Source: CAZRIP01 sp964600165
GTDB lineage: Bacteria; Elusimicrobiota; Elusimicrobia; UBA1565; UBA9628
Length of the DNA stretch: 64,000 nt
NCBI GenBank assembly: GCA_964600165.1
Contig: CAZRIP010000002.1
Coordinates: 16,726-80,725 of the forward strand
Reading direction: 5' to 3'
This document shows, one piece after another, positions 1-8,364 of this stretch (positions are counted from its first letter, which is position 1; every line of letters starts with the position of its first letter). A program made the position numbers and the translations under genes. The notes below the pieces were generated by a model. It did not search any database. It saw only the letters and a program-made list of their open reading frames with translations, and was not told the DNA's origin.

Positions 1-119
1 CGTGGCTGCTGTCGTCCTGCGGCCCGGGCCGGGCGGCGGGTGAGCGCGGCGACGGCTCCCGATTCGAAGGAACGCTCGCGGAATTCGCCGAGGCGTTCGG
101 CAAGGAGAACTTCCGGTGA
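1..119 (+). CDS. C-terminal end of a gene cut by the window edge
   Basis: An open frame enters from the left edge (first full codon at base 3) and ends at TGA 117-119. The visible tail is about 38 residues and ends in ...EAFGKENFR. The stop overlaps the GTG start of the next gene (GTGA), so the two are probably co-transcribed and translationally coupled. Too little is visible to assign a family. An AAGGAG at 102-107, inside this tail, serves as ribosome binding site for the following gene. Confidence 0.55.
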   Translation, partial: WLLSSCGPGRAAGERGDGSRFEGTLAEFAEAFGKENFR

Positions 120-1015
120 GCCACCAGATCTATCGGACCGTCCAGGACCTCAAAGGCTTCTCGCTCAAGAACTGCCCCGCCATGCCCGATCCCGCGCGCG
201 TGCTGATGTGCGCGCCCGAGCACTTCGACGTGCTCGAGGTCAAAAATCCTTTCATGGCGGGGCAAGTCGGCCGCGTCGACCGCGCGCTCGCGCGCAAGCA
301 GTGGGAGGAAGTGCGGGCGGCCTTCGAGGCGGCCGGCAAGCCGGTGGCCCTGATGGACGCGGTCCCGGGCCTCGAGGACATGACGTTCTGCGCGAATACC
401 GGCCTCGTCGGCGTCACGCCGCAGATGGAGCGCGTCTGCGTGACGAGCCAAATGCGCCATTCTTCCCGAAAAAGGGAAGTACCGGCCGTCGAGGCCTGGT
501 TCAAGTCCCAGGGGTATCGGATCGCGCGTTTGAAGGACTCCTCGCACGCGTTCGAGGGCGCCGGGGACGCGCTATGGCATCCGGGCAAGCGCCTCTTGTG
601 GGGAGGCTACGGCTTTCGCTCGGACGCGGAGGTTTACGACGACGTCGCGCGCGCCTTCGAGTCGCCCGTCGTCTTGCTCAAGCTCGTCAACGAGCGCTTC
701 TACCATCTCGACACCTGCTTCTGCCCCCTGACTTCGGAGGCGGTCTTGATCTATCCCTCGGCCTTCGACGGGCAGAGCCTCGAGTTGATCCTCAAGATCT
801 TCCCGGTCGTCTTGACCGCGGGCGAGTCCGAGGCGGTGCGGTTCATGGCCTGCAACGCCGCCGTCGTCGACGGCAAGACGGCGATCCTGCAGCGCGGCGC
901 CTCGGGCGTCGCGCGCCACATGTCCGTGATGGGGCTCAAGGTCATCGAGGTCGACACCGGCGAGTTCATGAAGTCGGGAGGCAGCGTGTACTGCCTCAAG
1001 AACTTCGTCTACTGA
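116..1015 (+). CDS. DDAH / arginine deiminase-fold amidinohydrolase
   Basis: 299 residues, close to the usual size of dimethylarginine dimethylaminohydrolase-like enzymes, which hydrolyse guanidino groups through a covalent cysteine intermediate in the cytoplasm. Visible landmarks are an early F-C-A-N-T-G segment (residues 91-96), the strand N-E-R-F-Y-H-L-D with candidate catalytic His197, and the C-terminal G-G-S-V-Y-C with candidate nucleophile Cys293. The GTG start is chosen because it has AAGGAG 8 nt upstream and overlaps the previous stop. The substrate (arginine, methylarginine or another guanidino compound) cannot be read from the sequence. An amidinotransferase is the main alternative within the fold. 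Confidence 0.82.
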   Translation: MSHQIYRTVQDLKGFSLKNCPAMPDPARVLMCAPEHFDVLEVKNPFMAGQVGRVDRALARKQWEEVRAAFEAAGKPVALMDAVPGLEDMTFCANTGLVGVTPQMERVCVTSQMRHSSRKREVPAVEAWFKSQGYRIARLKDSSHAFEGAGDALWHPGKRLLWGGYGFRSDAEVYDDVARAFESPVVLLKLVNERFYHLDTCFCPLTSEAVLIYPSAFDGQSLELILKIFPVVLTAGESEAVRFMACNAAVVDGKTAILQRGASGVARHMSVMGLKVIEVDTGEFMKSGGSVYCLKNFVY

Positions 1016-1018
1016 CCG

Positions 1019-1813
1019 ATGATCGGGGCCTGGCTCCTGCTCGCCTGCTTGGGCGCGCGCGCCGCGGAGACCTCCGGGCTTCCGGACGCCGCCGTCCGGC
1101 GCGTCGCGGCTCTCGAGCGGGAGATCTCGAAGGAGCGCTTCGGCAGGGTCCTGCTCGCGGAGACCGCCGGCGTGCCGAGGCGCGCGGTTGAGGGCGCGTC
1201 GGTCGTCGCCTATCGCGGCGCGCCGCCGGCCGTCGTGTTCGATCTCGACCGCCTCGCCTCTGAAAGCGAATGGGATCTGGAGCTCGCCTACGCGCGCGCG
1301 TTGTCTTACGCCGCGCAGGGCCTTTCCGTCGAGCTTGTGGAGTCCGACGAGAAGGCCTGGGCCGACGCCTTGGCTTGGGCCGTCGAGAAAGCTCGGGAGG
1401 ACGCGGCGTTCTCCGCGAAGTTGCGCGGGGCGCTGCGCGCGCGCGCCGCCGACCCAGAGGCGCCTTCGGTCGGAGAGCTCGACCGCCTCTCGCGCTACGG
1501 CGCGCGGCTGCTCGAGTCCGTCGACTCGTTTTGCCTCGCCGTGGAGTCCGGCCGCCCCTGGAACAAGGAGGCCGTTTCGATGACCGCGTTGTCCGATTTC
1601 ATCGACCGCTACGGACCGGGCTACGAGGCGATCGCGTTCCAGAAGGGGTCCCCTTACGCCCGCGCCGGCGAGCGCCGCTACCCGGCGGCCCTCTACGAGG
1701 CGGCTCTCGCGCTCAAGCCCGGCGGCGGCCTCGCGCCGATCCGCGAGGCGCTGGGGCCGCTCGAGACGGAGACGCTGCCCGAGCTGCGTCGCGCCCTCGA
1801 GCGGCTTAAGTGA
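1019..1813 (+). CDS. Secreted hypothetical protein
   Basis: 264 residues with a short hydrophobic N-terminus (MIGAWLLLACLGARA) that looks like a signal peptide cleaved after A-R-A. The rest is Ala/Arg/Glu-rich and predicted largely helical, without Cys clusters or a motif I recognise. It starts 3 nt after the stop of the DDAH-like gene, so it belongs to the same transcript. I noticed H-E-x-x-H-like metal motifs to be absent, so there is no basis for calling it a protease. Function unknown. Confidence 0.6.
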   Translation: MIGAWLLLACLGARAAETSGLPDAAVRRVAALEREISKERFGRVLLAETAGVPRRAVEGASVVAYRGAPPAVVFDLDRLASESEWDLELAYARALSYAAQGLSVELVESDEKAWADALAWAVEKAREDAAFSAKLRGALRARAADPEAPSVGELDRLSRYGARLLESVDSFCLAVESGRPWNKEAVSMTALSDFIDRYGPGYEAIAFQKGSPYARAGERRYPAALYEAALALKPGGGLAPIREALGPLETETLPELRRALERLK

Positions 1814-1818
1814 TTTGA

Positions 1819-1824
1819 TATACT
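1819..1824 (+). promoter_or_regulatory. -10 box (TATACT) for the Lys-rich secreted protein
   Basis: TATACT, preceded by TTTGA, ends 7 nt before the ATG at 1832. No Shine-Dalgarno lies between. At this distance transcription would begin at or next to the start codon, giving a leaderless message. It falls just after the stop of the preceding gene. Confidence 0.5.
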
Positions 1825-1831
1825 AGCGTCC

Positions 1832-2143
1832 ATGCCGCGACGATTCCTGCTGAGCCTGCTCATGCTGCTCTTGGCGCTGCCGCTGCTCGCCGCCGACGGC
1901 GCCCCCGTCAAGAAAAAGAAGAAGAAAAAAGCCGATCCTTACGAGAACAGCAAGTACAAGTCTTATAAGGTCCTGACGCCGGAAGAGGGCCATACCTACC
2001 GCTTCGACGACAAGGGCGATCCGATCGCGCCGCCGTCCAAGAAGAAGAAGGCCGCGAAAAAGAGGACGTCGGACGACGGCGACTCGAAGACGGACTGCGC
2101 CGAGGGCGATACCTGCGGCGATACCGCCAAGTCGGGCGAGTAG
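1832..2143 (+). CDS. Small Lys-rich secreted protein
   Basis: 103 residues. A clear signal peptide (two Arg, then a Leu-rich core ending L-L-A-A-D) is followed directly by a run of seven lysines, a Tyr/Lys-rich stretch, a second Lys cluster and an acidic tail with two cysteines (D-C-A-E-G-D-T-C-G-D). The strongly basic front and acidic end suggest a nucleic-acid-, polyanion- or envelope-binding peptide, but this is composition only. No family recognised. A TATACT box lies 7 nt upstream of the ATG. Confidence 0.6.
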   Translation: MPRRFLLSLLMLLLALPLLAADGAPVKKKKKKKADPYENSKYKSYKVLTPEEGHTYRFDDKGDPIAPPSKKKKAAKKRTSDDGDSKTDCAEGDTCGDTAKSGE

Positions 2144-2153
2144 CGGCGCGGCG

Positions 2154-2330
2154 GTGAAGAACCACGGCCTGCGCTGGCTGAACTTGATCCTCTCGGTCGC
2201 CTTCTTGCTCAAATCGGTGTTCGGCGCGACGACGACCTGGTCGGTCGCGGGCTTCTTCGTCTTCGGCGCGGTGTGGTATTTCCTGACTTGGCGCCGGACG
2301 CGCGAGCTCGACGCGACGCGCCCGCGCTAG
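2154..2330 (+). CDS. Small two-helix membrane protein
   Basis: 58 residues from GTG 2154 to TAG 2330. It contains two hydrophobic stretches (N-L-I-L-S-V-A-F-L-L and S-V-A-G-F-F-V-F-G-A-V-W-Y-F-L), followed by a basic C-terminus (W-R-R-T-R). It follows the Lys-rich gene by 10 nt, and its final G is shared with the GTG of the ferritin-like gene. The tight packing is the best evidence that it is real. Function unknown. Confidence 0.5.
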   Translation: MKNHGLRWLNLILSVAFLLKSVFGATTTWSVAGFFVFGAVWYFLTWRRTRELDATRPR

Positions 2331-2842
2331 TGGACTGGTCGCCGTTTCGCGTCGCCGCGGCCGGCGCGCCCGTCGCGCGCGCGCGCGGCCTCAACGGTCC
2401 GGACGGCCTGGGCGATCGCTTGCGCACGGCGGCCTTCGCCGAAAAGCAGGCCGCGGCCGCGTTTCACTGGGCGGTCAAAAATCTCGGCGACGCCGGCGAA
2501 GATTTGCGCGCCTCTTGGGCGCGCTTCGCGGCCGAGGAAGAGAAGCACTACGGCTGGATTATGACGCGGATGACGGCCCTGAATATCGACCCGGCCGCGC
2601 GCGAGGTCTCGGACTCGCTATGGCGATCCCTTTGCGCGGCGGAAACGGCGGGCCAATTCTGCGCGCTGATGGTCGCGGCCGAGGATCGCGGACGCCAGGC
2701 CGAGCGGGCCTTCGTGTCCCTGCTGGCCGGGCGCGATCCCGAGTCGGCGGAGATCTTCAGGCGGATCGCCGACGAGGAGGACGAGCACATAGCCCGGCAG
2801 ACTACTGGCAGGGCGGGAGATTGCGGCCCGAGTAATCCGTGA
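2330..2842 (+). CDS. Ferritin-like di-iron carboxylate protein
   Basis: 170 residues from GTG 2330. Four long helices carry the metal-ligand pattern of the ferritin-like superfamily: an E in F-A-E-K-Q, an ExxH in E-E-E-K-H, an E in A-A-E-D-R-G and a second ExxH in D-E-E-D-E-H. This suggests a di-iron centre used for oxidase, peroxide-scavenging or iron handling in the cytoplasm. It resembles DUF455/rubrerythrin-like proteins without a rubredoxin domain. A GTG at 2273 would add 19 residues but overlaps the upstream gene by 58 bp, so 2330 is preferred. The 3' end overlaps the convergent gene at 2802 by 41 bp. Confidence 0.72.
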   Translation: MDWSPFRVAAAGAPVARARGLNGPDGLGDRLRTAAFAEKQAAAAFHWAVKNLGDAGEDLRASWARFAAEEEKHYGWIMTRMTALNIDPAAREVSDSLWRSLCAAETAGQFCALMVAAEDRGRQAERAFVSLLAGRDPESAEIFRRIADEEDEHIARQTTGRAGDCGPSNP

Positions 2843-3659
2843 GGTCGGCGATCTCGAGCGCGGCGTTCTTGATCCGGAAGCCGTAGACCTTTCGGTTCAA
2901 AGTCCGGGCGACGTAGCCTTCCGCGAGCGTCTCGGCCCGAAACACCAGACTGTCGTCGTCCCAGCGCTCGTAGGTCTTGCCGCCCTCGATGTACTCCTCG
3001 AAGCTCTTGAGGGTCACCGCGTGGTCCATGCGCGGCTCCACGCCGCCGAAGCGCTCCTGGATGATCCTGGAGTAGACGAAGCGATAGGTCTTGCCGTTGA
3101 GCGCGACGGCCGGCGCGGCGGAAAACGTGTTCCAAGCCAGCTCGCCCGTCGTCAGCTCGCGCTTGAAACCGGCGTCGTCCCATACTTTGATGCGGATGCG
3201 CTCGTTGTGCGTGATGCCGCCCCACACGGCGACTTGGGCATGGAAAAGATGCCCGTGGATCATTTTGTCCTGCCGGCTGCGCTCGGCCGGCATCCAATAG
3301 ATCGCGGGGTCTCCCTCGACGGCGAAAGCGAAGAACCAGCCGGCGCCCAAGCCCTTGGCGAACGGGTCCTTGCTTCCGGTCATGTGGATCCGCATGCCGG
3401 CGGTCTCGAGCACGGTGGCGGAGTTGAAATAGGCTTCCTCGTTGGGCAGCGGGATCGGCTGGGCGACGAGGGGCTTCACCTCGCAGAGCGGTCGGCCTTC
3501 GACCGGCTTTTGGCCCTCGAGCGCGGCGCCGCGTTGGAATAAGAACGAGGCCGGCAGGGCGAGCGAAGCCGACGCGAAGGCGCTCGCCGATTCGGCGGAC
3601 TGGGCCCGCGCCTGGGCAAGGGGCTGGACCGCCAGGAGCGCGGCTAGGACGATCTTCAT
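2802..3659 (-). CDS. Secreted hypothetical protein
   Basis: 285 residues with a signal peptide (M-K-I-V-L-A-A-L-L-A ... A-R-A-Q). The mature part is Trp/Tyr/Phe-rich with beta-strand character and three widely spaced Cys. One stretch (H-L-F-H-A-Q-V-A-V-W-G-G-I-T) could be a lipocalin- or jelly-roll-like sheet, but no family is recognised. It is monocistronic, divergent from xylF, and its 3' end runs 41 bp into the ferritin-like gene. A TATGCT box lies 8 nt before its ATG. Confidence 0.6.
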   Translation of the reverse strand: MKIVLAALLAVQPLAQARAQSAESASAFASASLALPASFLFQRGAALEGQKPVEGRPLCEVKPLVAQPIPLPNEEAYFNSATVLETAGMRIHMTGSKDPFAKGLGAGWFFAFAVEGDPAIYWMPAERSRQDKMIHGHLFHAQVAVWGGITHNERIRIKVWDDAGFKRELTTGELAWNTFSAAPAVALNGKTYRFVYSRIIQERFGGVEPRMDHAVTLKSFEEYIEGGKTYERWDDDSLVFRAETLAEGYVARTLNRKVYGFRIKNAALEIADLTDYSGRNLPPCQ

Positions 3660-3667
3660 CTAAGGAT

Positions 3668-3673
3668 AGCATA
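3668..3673 (-). promoter_or_regulatory. -10 box (TATGCT) for the secreted protein
   Basis: On the minus strand TATGCT ends 8 nt before the ATG at 3659, with no Shine-Dalgarno between. It shares the 106-bp divergent region 3660-3765 with the xylF promoter. Confidence 0.4.
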
Positions 3674-3750
3674 GCCTCGATCCCCCGCCGGCGGCTGGGC
3701 CTACGGGACCTCGATCCTCGGACAAAAGGCCTATCCTGCCGCCGCAATTT

Positions 3751-3756
3751 GATAAT
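3751..3756 (+). promoter_or_regulatory. -10 box (GATAAT) for xylFGH
   Basis: GATAAT, preceded by AATTT, ends 9 nt before the xylF ATG. This AT-rich island stands out in a GC-rich setting. I cannot see a clear -35 hexamer or a XylR-type operator in the 106-bp region. Confidence 0.45.
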
Positions 3757-3765
3757 CTCTCCGCG

Positions 3766-4797
3766 ATGAAGGCGCGCCTGGGCTTCGTCGTCCTTTCCTT
3801 CTTGTTGAGCGTCGCGCTGGGCCTGACGCTCTCGCGCCGGGGCGGGGAAGTCTCGACGGCGCATGCCAAGCCGCTGATCGGGCTGTCGCTCGACACCCTC
3901 AAAGAGGAGCGCTGGCAGGCCGATCGCGACCTCTTCGTCGCGCGCGCCGGAGAGCTCGGCGCCGACGTGCTCGTCCAGGCCGCCAACAGCGACGACACGA
4001 GGCAGATCCAGGACGTCGAAGCCCTGATCTCGCGGAAAGTGGACGCGCTCGTGATCGTGCCGCACAACGGCGCGGCGATGGCCAAGGCGGTCGGGCTCGC
4101 CCACGACGCGGGGATCCCGGTGATCGCTTACGACCGCATGATCCCGGACGCCGGAGTCGATCTTTACGTCAGCGTCGACCCGTACAAGGTCGGCGCGCTC
4201 CAGGCGCGGTTCCTTATCGACTACTTCAAAGGGAAGGGGCCCAAGAAGCTCGTGCGCATCAACGGCGCCAAGACCGACCCCAACGCCCATCTGGTCAAGA
4301 AAGGACAAGACGACGCCCTCGCGGCCGCGCCCTCGCTCAAGATCGTGCACGAGGACTGGGCCGAGGAATGGAAGCCCGAGAACGCCAAGAAGATAACACA
4401 GGCCGCGCTCACGCGCGTCGGCTCCTTCGACGCCGTGCTCGCCGCCAACGACGGCACGGCGGGCGGCGCGATCCAGGCGCTTTCGGAGGAAGGCCTCGCC
4501 GGCAAGGTCGTCGTGACGGGGCAGGACGCCGAGCTGGCCGCCTGCCAGCGCGTCTTGGCGGGGGTCCAATCCATGACGATCTATAAGCCGCTCAAGAAGC
4601 TCGCGGCGCTGGCGGCCGAGGCCGCGGTGCGGCTGGCGAGCCGCCGGCCGGTGATCGCGAAGGAAGAGGTCGCCGACGCGAAGGGTCCCGTGCCCGCGAT
4701 CATGCTCGCGCCCGTCATCGCCACGAAAGAGAACATGCTCTCCACCGTCGTCGCCGACGGCTTTCATTCGCGCGAGGACGTCTTCCGCAAGCCTTGA
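3766..4797 (+). CDS. xylF: D-xylose ABC transporter, periplasmic binding protein
   Basis: 343 residues. It has an N-terminal export signal (M-K-A-R then a Leu/Val core) and a periplasmic-binding-protein type 1 fold typical of XylF: I-G-L-S-L-D-T-L-K-E-E-R-W near the mature N-terminus, D-A-L-V-I-V-P-H-N-G, I-P-V-I-A-Y-D-R, A-A-N-D-G-T-A-G-G and V-T-G-Q-D-A-E. It would bind xylose or a related pentose and pass it to XylGH. First gene of xylFGH; its TGA overlaps the xylG ATG. No xylose isomerase or kinase is in the window, so sugar specificity is inferred from family only. Confidence 0.9.
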   Translation: MKARLGFVVLSFLLSVALGLTLSRRGGEVSTAHAKPLIGLSLDTLKEERWQADRDLFVARAGELGADVLVQAANSDDTRQIQDVEALISRKVDALVIVPHNGAAMAKAVGLAHDAGIPVIAYDRMIPDAGVDLYVSVDPYKVGALQARFLIDYFKGKGPKKLVRINGAKTDPNAHLVKKGQDDALAAAPSLKIVHEDWAEEWKPENAKKITQAALTRVGSFDAVLAANDGTAGGAIQALSEEGLAGKVVVTGQDAELAACQRVLAGVQSMTIYKPLKKLAALAAEAAVRLASRRPVIAKEEVADAKGPVPAIMLAPVIATKENMLSTVVADGFHSREDVFRKP

Positions 4798-6317
4798 TGA
4801 GCGCGACGCCGATCCTCGAGGCGCGCGGCGTCACCAAGCGCTTCGGCGGCGTGACCGCCTTGAAAGGGGTCAGCTTCGACTTGTTCCCGGGCGAGGTGCA
4901 CGCCCTTTGCGGAGAGAACGGCGCCGGCAAGTCGACTCTCATCAAGCTCTTGACCGGCATCCATCCGCACGGCTCCTATGAAGGAGAGCTCGTCGTCTCA
5001 GGGGCGCCAACGCGCTTTCGCGGCGTGGCCGACGCCGAGGCCGCAGGGGTCGCCGCGATCTACCAGGAGCTCGCGCTCGTGCCCGAGATGACGGTGGCCG
5101 AGAACGTTTTCCTCGGAGCGGAGCCCGCGCGCGGCTTTCTCATCGACGGCGAGCGCATGCGGCGCGAGACGCGCGGGCTACTGGAGCGCTTCGGCCTCGA
5201 CATCGACCCCGACGCCAAGGCCGGCGAGCTCGGCGTCGGGCGCCGGCAGCTCGTCGAGATCGTGAAAGCCCTTAGAAAAGACTCCCGCGTCCTGATCCTC
5301 GACGAGCCGACGGCGGCGTTGTCCGAGACGGAGGTCGACGTCCTGCTCGGCATCGTGCGCGGCTTGAAGAAAAAGGGCATCGCCTGCGTGTACATCTCCC
5401 ACAAGCTGCGCGAGGTCTTCGCGCTCGCCGACCGCGTCACGGTCCTGCGCGACGGCGCCACGGTCCGGACGCTTTTAAAGGAAAAGACGGACGCCCAGGA
5501 AGTCATCAAGCTCATGGTCGGCCGCGAGATCGGGCAGCTCTTCCCGCGCAAGGCAACGCCGGTCGGCGCGGCGCTTTTGACGGTGGAAGGCCTCTCCGTC
5601 GCGCCCGCCCCCGAGCAGCCGCCGCTCCTGCGCGACGTCTCGTTCCAGGCGCGGGCGGGGGAGGTCCTCGGCATCGGAGGGCTCATGGGCGCCGGGCGCA
5701 GCGAGCTCTTGATGCACGTCTTCGGCGCGTGGGGCCATCGGCTCAAGGGAGCCATAAAGCTCCTCAACAAGGAGCTTGAGCCTCAGGACTGCTCCGCGAG
5801 TATTGCGCGCGGTTTGGCGCTCGTGACCGAGGACCGCCGACGCTACGGGTTGTTCATGGATAAAGACATCGCCTTCAACCTCTCGCTCTCGAGCCTTCTC
5901 GCGCTCAGCCGCGGCGGCATGATCGACGAGGAGCGCGAGCTCGCGCGCAACAAGGACGCGTCGGCCGCGCTCAAGGTGCGCGGGGCTTCCCTCGAGGGCC
6001 TCGTCAGCGCGCTTTCGGGCGGCAACCAGCAAAAGGTCGTGCTCGGGCGCGCGCTGATGACGGAGCCGAAGGTCGTCTTCCTCGACGAGCCGACGCGCGG
6101 CATCGACGTCGGCGCCAAGCTCGAGGTCTACGAGCTCGTCAACCGGCTGACGGCGGAAGGCAAGGCCGTCGTGCTCGTCTCGAGCGAGCTGCCCGAGCTC
6201 ATCGGCATGAGCGATCGCGTCCTGATCCTGCATGAGGGCCGCGTCGGCGGGGAATTTTCCAAGAGCGAAGCGACGCCGGAGAAACTGATGGCCGCGGCGA
6301 CGGGGAACGCGCTATGA
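4797..6317 (+). CDS. xylG: D-xylose ABC transporter, ATP-binding protein
   Basis: 506 residues, the normal size for double-cassette sugar ATPases. The first cassette has Walker A G-E-N-G-A-G-K-S-T and Walker B L-I-L-D-E-P-T. The second has the degenerate P-loop G-A-G-R-S-E typical of this class, then S-G-G-N-Q-Q-K and F-L-D-E-P-T-R-G-I-D-V-G. It powers import on the cytoplasmic face. ATG 4797 overlaps the xylF stop (TGATG); a TTG at 4794 is the less likely alternative. The 3' end overlaps xylH (ATGA). Confidence 0.92.
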   Translation: MSATPILEARGVTKRFGGVTALKGVSFDLFPGEVHALCGENGAGKSTLIKLLTGIHPHGSYEGELVVSGAPTRFRGVADAEAAGVAAIYQELALVPEMTVAENVFLGAEPARGFLIDGERMRRETRGLLERFGLDIDPDAKAGELGVGRRQLVEIVKALRKDSRVLILDEPTAALSETEVDVLLGIVRGLKKKGIACVYISHKLREVFALADRVTVLRDGATVRTLLKEKTDAQEVIKLMVGREIGQLFPRKATPVGAALLTVEGLSVAPAPEQPPLLRDVSFQARAGEVLGIGGLMGAGRSELLMHVFGAWGHRLKGAIKLLNKELEPQDCSASIARGLALVTEDRRRYGLFMDKDIAFNLSLSSLLALSRGGMIDEERELARNKDASAALKVRGASLEGLVSALSGGNQQKVVLGRALMTEPKVVFLDEPTRGIDVGAKLEVYELVNRLTAEGKAVVLVSSELPELIGMSDRVLILHEGRVGGEFSKSEATPEKLMAAATGNAL

Positions 6318-7429
6318 AGTTTGGGCGCGAAGCGACCATGGCGGCGTCGCTCGCGGCGATCTTCGCCGTGTTCGCGATCCTCTCGCCGCAGTTCGTGAGC
6401 GCGCGCAACCTGTCGATGCTCGTCATCGAGCTCTCGATCACGGCCACGCTCGCGCTCGGGGTGTTCCTCATCATCTTGGCCGGGCACATCGATCTTTCGA
6501 TCGGCAGCGGCGTGGGCCTGATCGGCGGCGTGGCGAGCGTGCTCGTCTTCCAGCATCATTGGCCGGCGCCGCTCGCGCTGCTCGCCGCGCTCGCGCTCGC
6601 CGTCGCGTTGTGGCTGGCGATGGGGGCGCTCGTGGTGACGCAGAGGATGCCGTCTTTCATCATCACGCTCGGCGGGCTGCTCGTATTCAAGGGATTATTC
6701 TGGCTCGTCATCCACAACGCCACCGTGCCGGTCTCCGTCGGCGGCGTCGCGAACCTCTACTCGCGCCTGACGACGTTCTATCTTCCGCCGTGGCTCGGCT
6801 ACGCGCTGCTTCTCTTGGGAGTCGCCGCCGCGGTCCGCCGCAAGCTCGCGGCCGGCGCGCGGCGCCGCGCGCACGGCCTCGAGGCCGACGACGGCGAGAC
6901 TTCGTTTTTGAAGCTCTTCGTTCTGGGACAAGCCGGGTTGTTGTTCGTGCTCACGATGAATCAGTTTCGCGGCGTGCCGCTGCCGGCGGTCATCCTGGCC
7001 CTCGTCGCGGGCGGCGCGGCCGTCCTCACGAGGCGCACGCGCTATGGGCGCTACCTTTACGCGATCGGCGGAAACCACGAGGCCGCCGTCGTGTCGGGCT
7101 TGCCCGTGGACGCGGTCGTGATCGGAGCCTTCGGCGTGATGGGCGCCGTCGTCGCCGTCACCGGCTTCATGCAGACCGCTTACGCCGGGGCCTCGACGAC
7201 GACGGTCGGCGAGCTCATGGAGTTGGACGCCATCGCCGCCTGCGTGATCGGCGGGACGAGCTTGACGGGGGGGCGCGGCACGGCGCTGGGCGTCCTTTTC
7301 GGCGCGCTCATCATGGCGACGCTCCTCAACGGCATGACGCTGCTCGCCGTGTCGCCCGAGTTCAAGCTCATCGCGCGCGGGCTCGTGCTCGCGCTCGCGG
7401 TCTGGCTGGATACCCGCCGGAGCGCGTAG
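6314..7429 (+). CDS. xylH: D-xylose ABC transporter, permease
   Basis: 371 residues with about ten hydrophobic segments, belonging to the branched-chain/ribose-type permease family. Landmarks are G-H-I-D-L-S-I-G-S-G-V-G after the second membrane segment, R-Y-L-Y-A-I-G-G-N in the large cytoplasmic loop, and I-G-G-T-S-L-T-G-G-R-G near the C-terminus. A charged insert (K-L-A-A-G-A-R-R-R-A-H) lies mid-protein, as in XylH. Translationally coupled to xylG by a 4-bp overlap. It forms the membrane channel of the importer. Confidence 0.9.
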   Translation: MKFGREATMAASLAAIFAVFAILSPQFVSARNLSMLVIELSITATLALGVFLIILAGHIDLSIGSGVGLIGGVASVLVFQHHWPAPLALLAALALAVALWLAMGALVVTQRMPSFIITLGGLLVFKGLFWLVIHNATVPVSVGGVANLYSRLTTFYLPPWLGYALLLLGVAAAVRRKLAAGARRRAHGLEADDGETSFLKLFVLGQAGLLFVLTMNQFRGVPLPAVILALVAGGAAVLTRRTRYGRYLYAIGGNHEAAVVSGLPVDAVVIGAFGVMGAVVAVTGFMQTAYAGASTTTVGELMELDAIAACVIGGTSLTGGRGTALGVLFGALIMATLLNGMTLLAVSPEFKLIARGLVLALAVWLDTRRSA

Positions 7430-7432
7430 CCG

Positions 7433-8281
7433 TCAGTCGTCCTTGCGCTTCTTGTCCAGGCCGTAAAGACGCGGCTTGGTGAACTTCTCCTCGCGGTCGA
7501 GAAGATCGATCAGCGCGATGCGCACCCAATACGCGTCCTGATCCATGACGACGCCGGCGTTATCGAACTCGTTGATGAGATCGATCGGCTTCATGGCGTC
7601 GTAGGTCCTGTCGAAGATCGGCTGCTCGAAATCGCCGGTCGACGAGATCTGGATCCGGTAGGCCGTCACGTCGAGCCGGTTTTCGAGGAGCTTGTCGACC
7701 TGTCCGCCCTTGACGTCGGACATGACGGGTAAGTCCATCGCGCGCGGCGACGCCCTCGTCGAGCCCGCCGAAGAGCCCGCGCCGCCGCCGCCGCGCGCGC
7801 CGAAAGCAGCGGAGAGGCGGCCGCCGCCGCCGGATGGCGGAGGATCCCCGGCCGCGAGAGGCGGAACGGCGCCCGCGTTGGGAACTCCGCCTCCTCCGGG
7901 AGGCACCGGCGCGTTCGCCTCGCCGTCGCGGCGCTGCGTCGTTTGGGGGGGCGCGCCCTGATCGGCCCGGGCGGGCGCGTTCTCGGCGGCTTCCGGCGGC
8001 GCGCCCTCCGAATCGGGCGCGGCCGCCCCGGCCGGCGCCGCCGCGGCCGGCCCGGCCGCTCGCAACTTGGCCGCCGCGGGCGCGGCGAAAGCCTCGGGCG
8101 TCGCGGAGCGGCCCTTACCCGGGGCGGGGGCGGCGCTTGCGCCGGCAAGAGGAGGCGCGAGGGTCGTCGCGCGCGACTGGCCCTGGTCGACGGACAACTT
8201 CTTGGGCGTGCCCGGGCCGTGGTGCGTGGCGCAGGCGCAAAGAAGGATCGATGCCAGCGGCGCTCCGCGCAAGCGAGCCAT
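7433..8281 (-). CDS. Pro/Ala-rich predicted lipoprotein
   Basis: 282 residues from ATG 8281. The start is chosen because it places a hydrophobic signal and lipobox-like L-C-A-C (lipidation at the second Cys) right at the N-terminus; the frame is open 18 codons further upstream. Residues about 30-180 are a low-complexity Ala/Pro/Gly linker. The C-terminal 100 residues are ordered and charged (Y-R-I-Q-I-S-S-T-G-D-F; Y-W-V-R-I-A-L-I-D), resembling a fibronectin-like strand pattern. Likely an envelope protein whose linker spans the cell wall. Function unknown. A TTGACT-17-GACACT promoter-like pair precedes it. Confidence 0.65.
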   Translation of the reverse strand: MARLRGAPLASILLCACATHHGPGTPKKLSVDQGQSRATTLAPPLAGASAAPAPGKGRSATPEAFAAPAAAKLRAAGPAAAAPAGAAAPDSEGAPPEAAENAPARADQGAPPQTTQRRDGEANAPVPPGGGGVPNAGAVPPLAAGDPPPSGGGGRLSAAFGARGGGGAGSSAGSTRASPRAMDLPVMSDVKGGQVDKLLENRLDVTAYRIQISSTGDFEQPIFDRTYDAMKPIDLINEFDNAGVVMDQDAYWVRIALIDLLDREEKFTKPRLYGLDKKRKDD

Positions 8282-8364
8282 TGCCTTAGTGTCGCCCCGC
8301 GAGCGCCCGAAGTCAAGACCATGAACGCGCCGCATGCCTCGGGCGATATTAGGCCAAGCTCGCT

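Noticed and set aside
40..1191. Long plus-strand frame of 383 codons over the DDAH-like gene
   Set aside because: Very Arg/Gly-rich shadow of the real frame at 116-1015; no family pattern and it runs into the next gene.
2548..4767. 739-codon minus-strand frame across xylF
   Set aside because: Antisense shadow caused by high-GC codon use; the plus strand there encodes a clear XylF.
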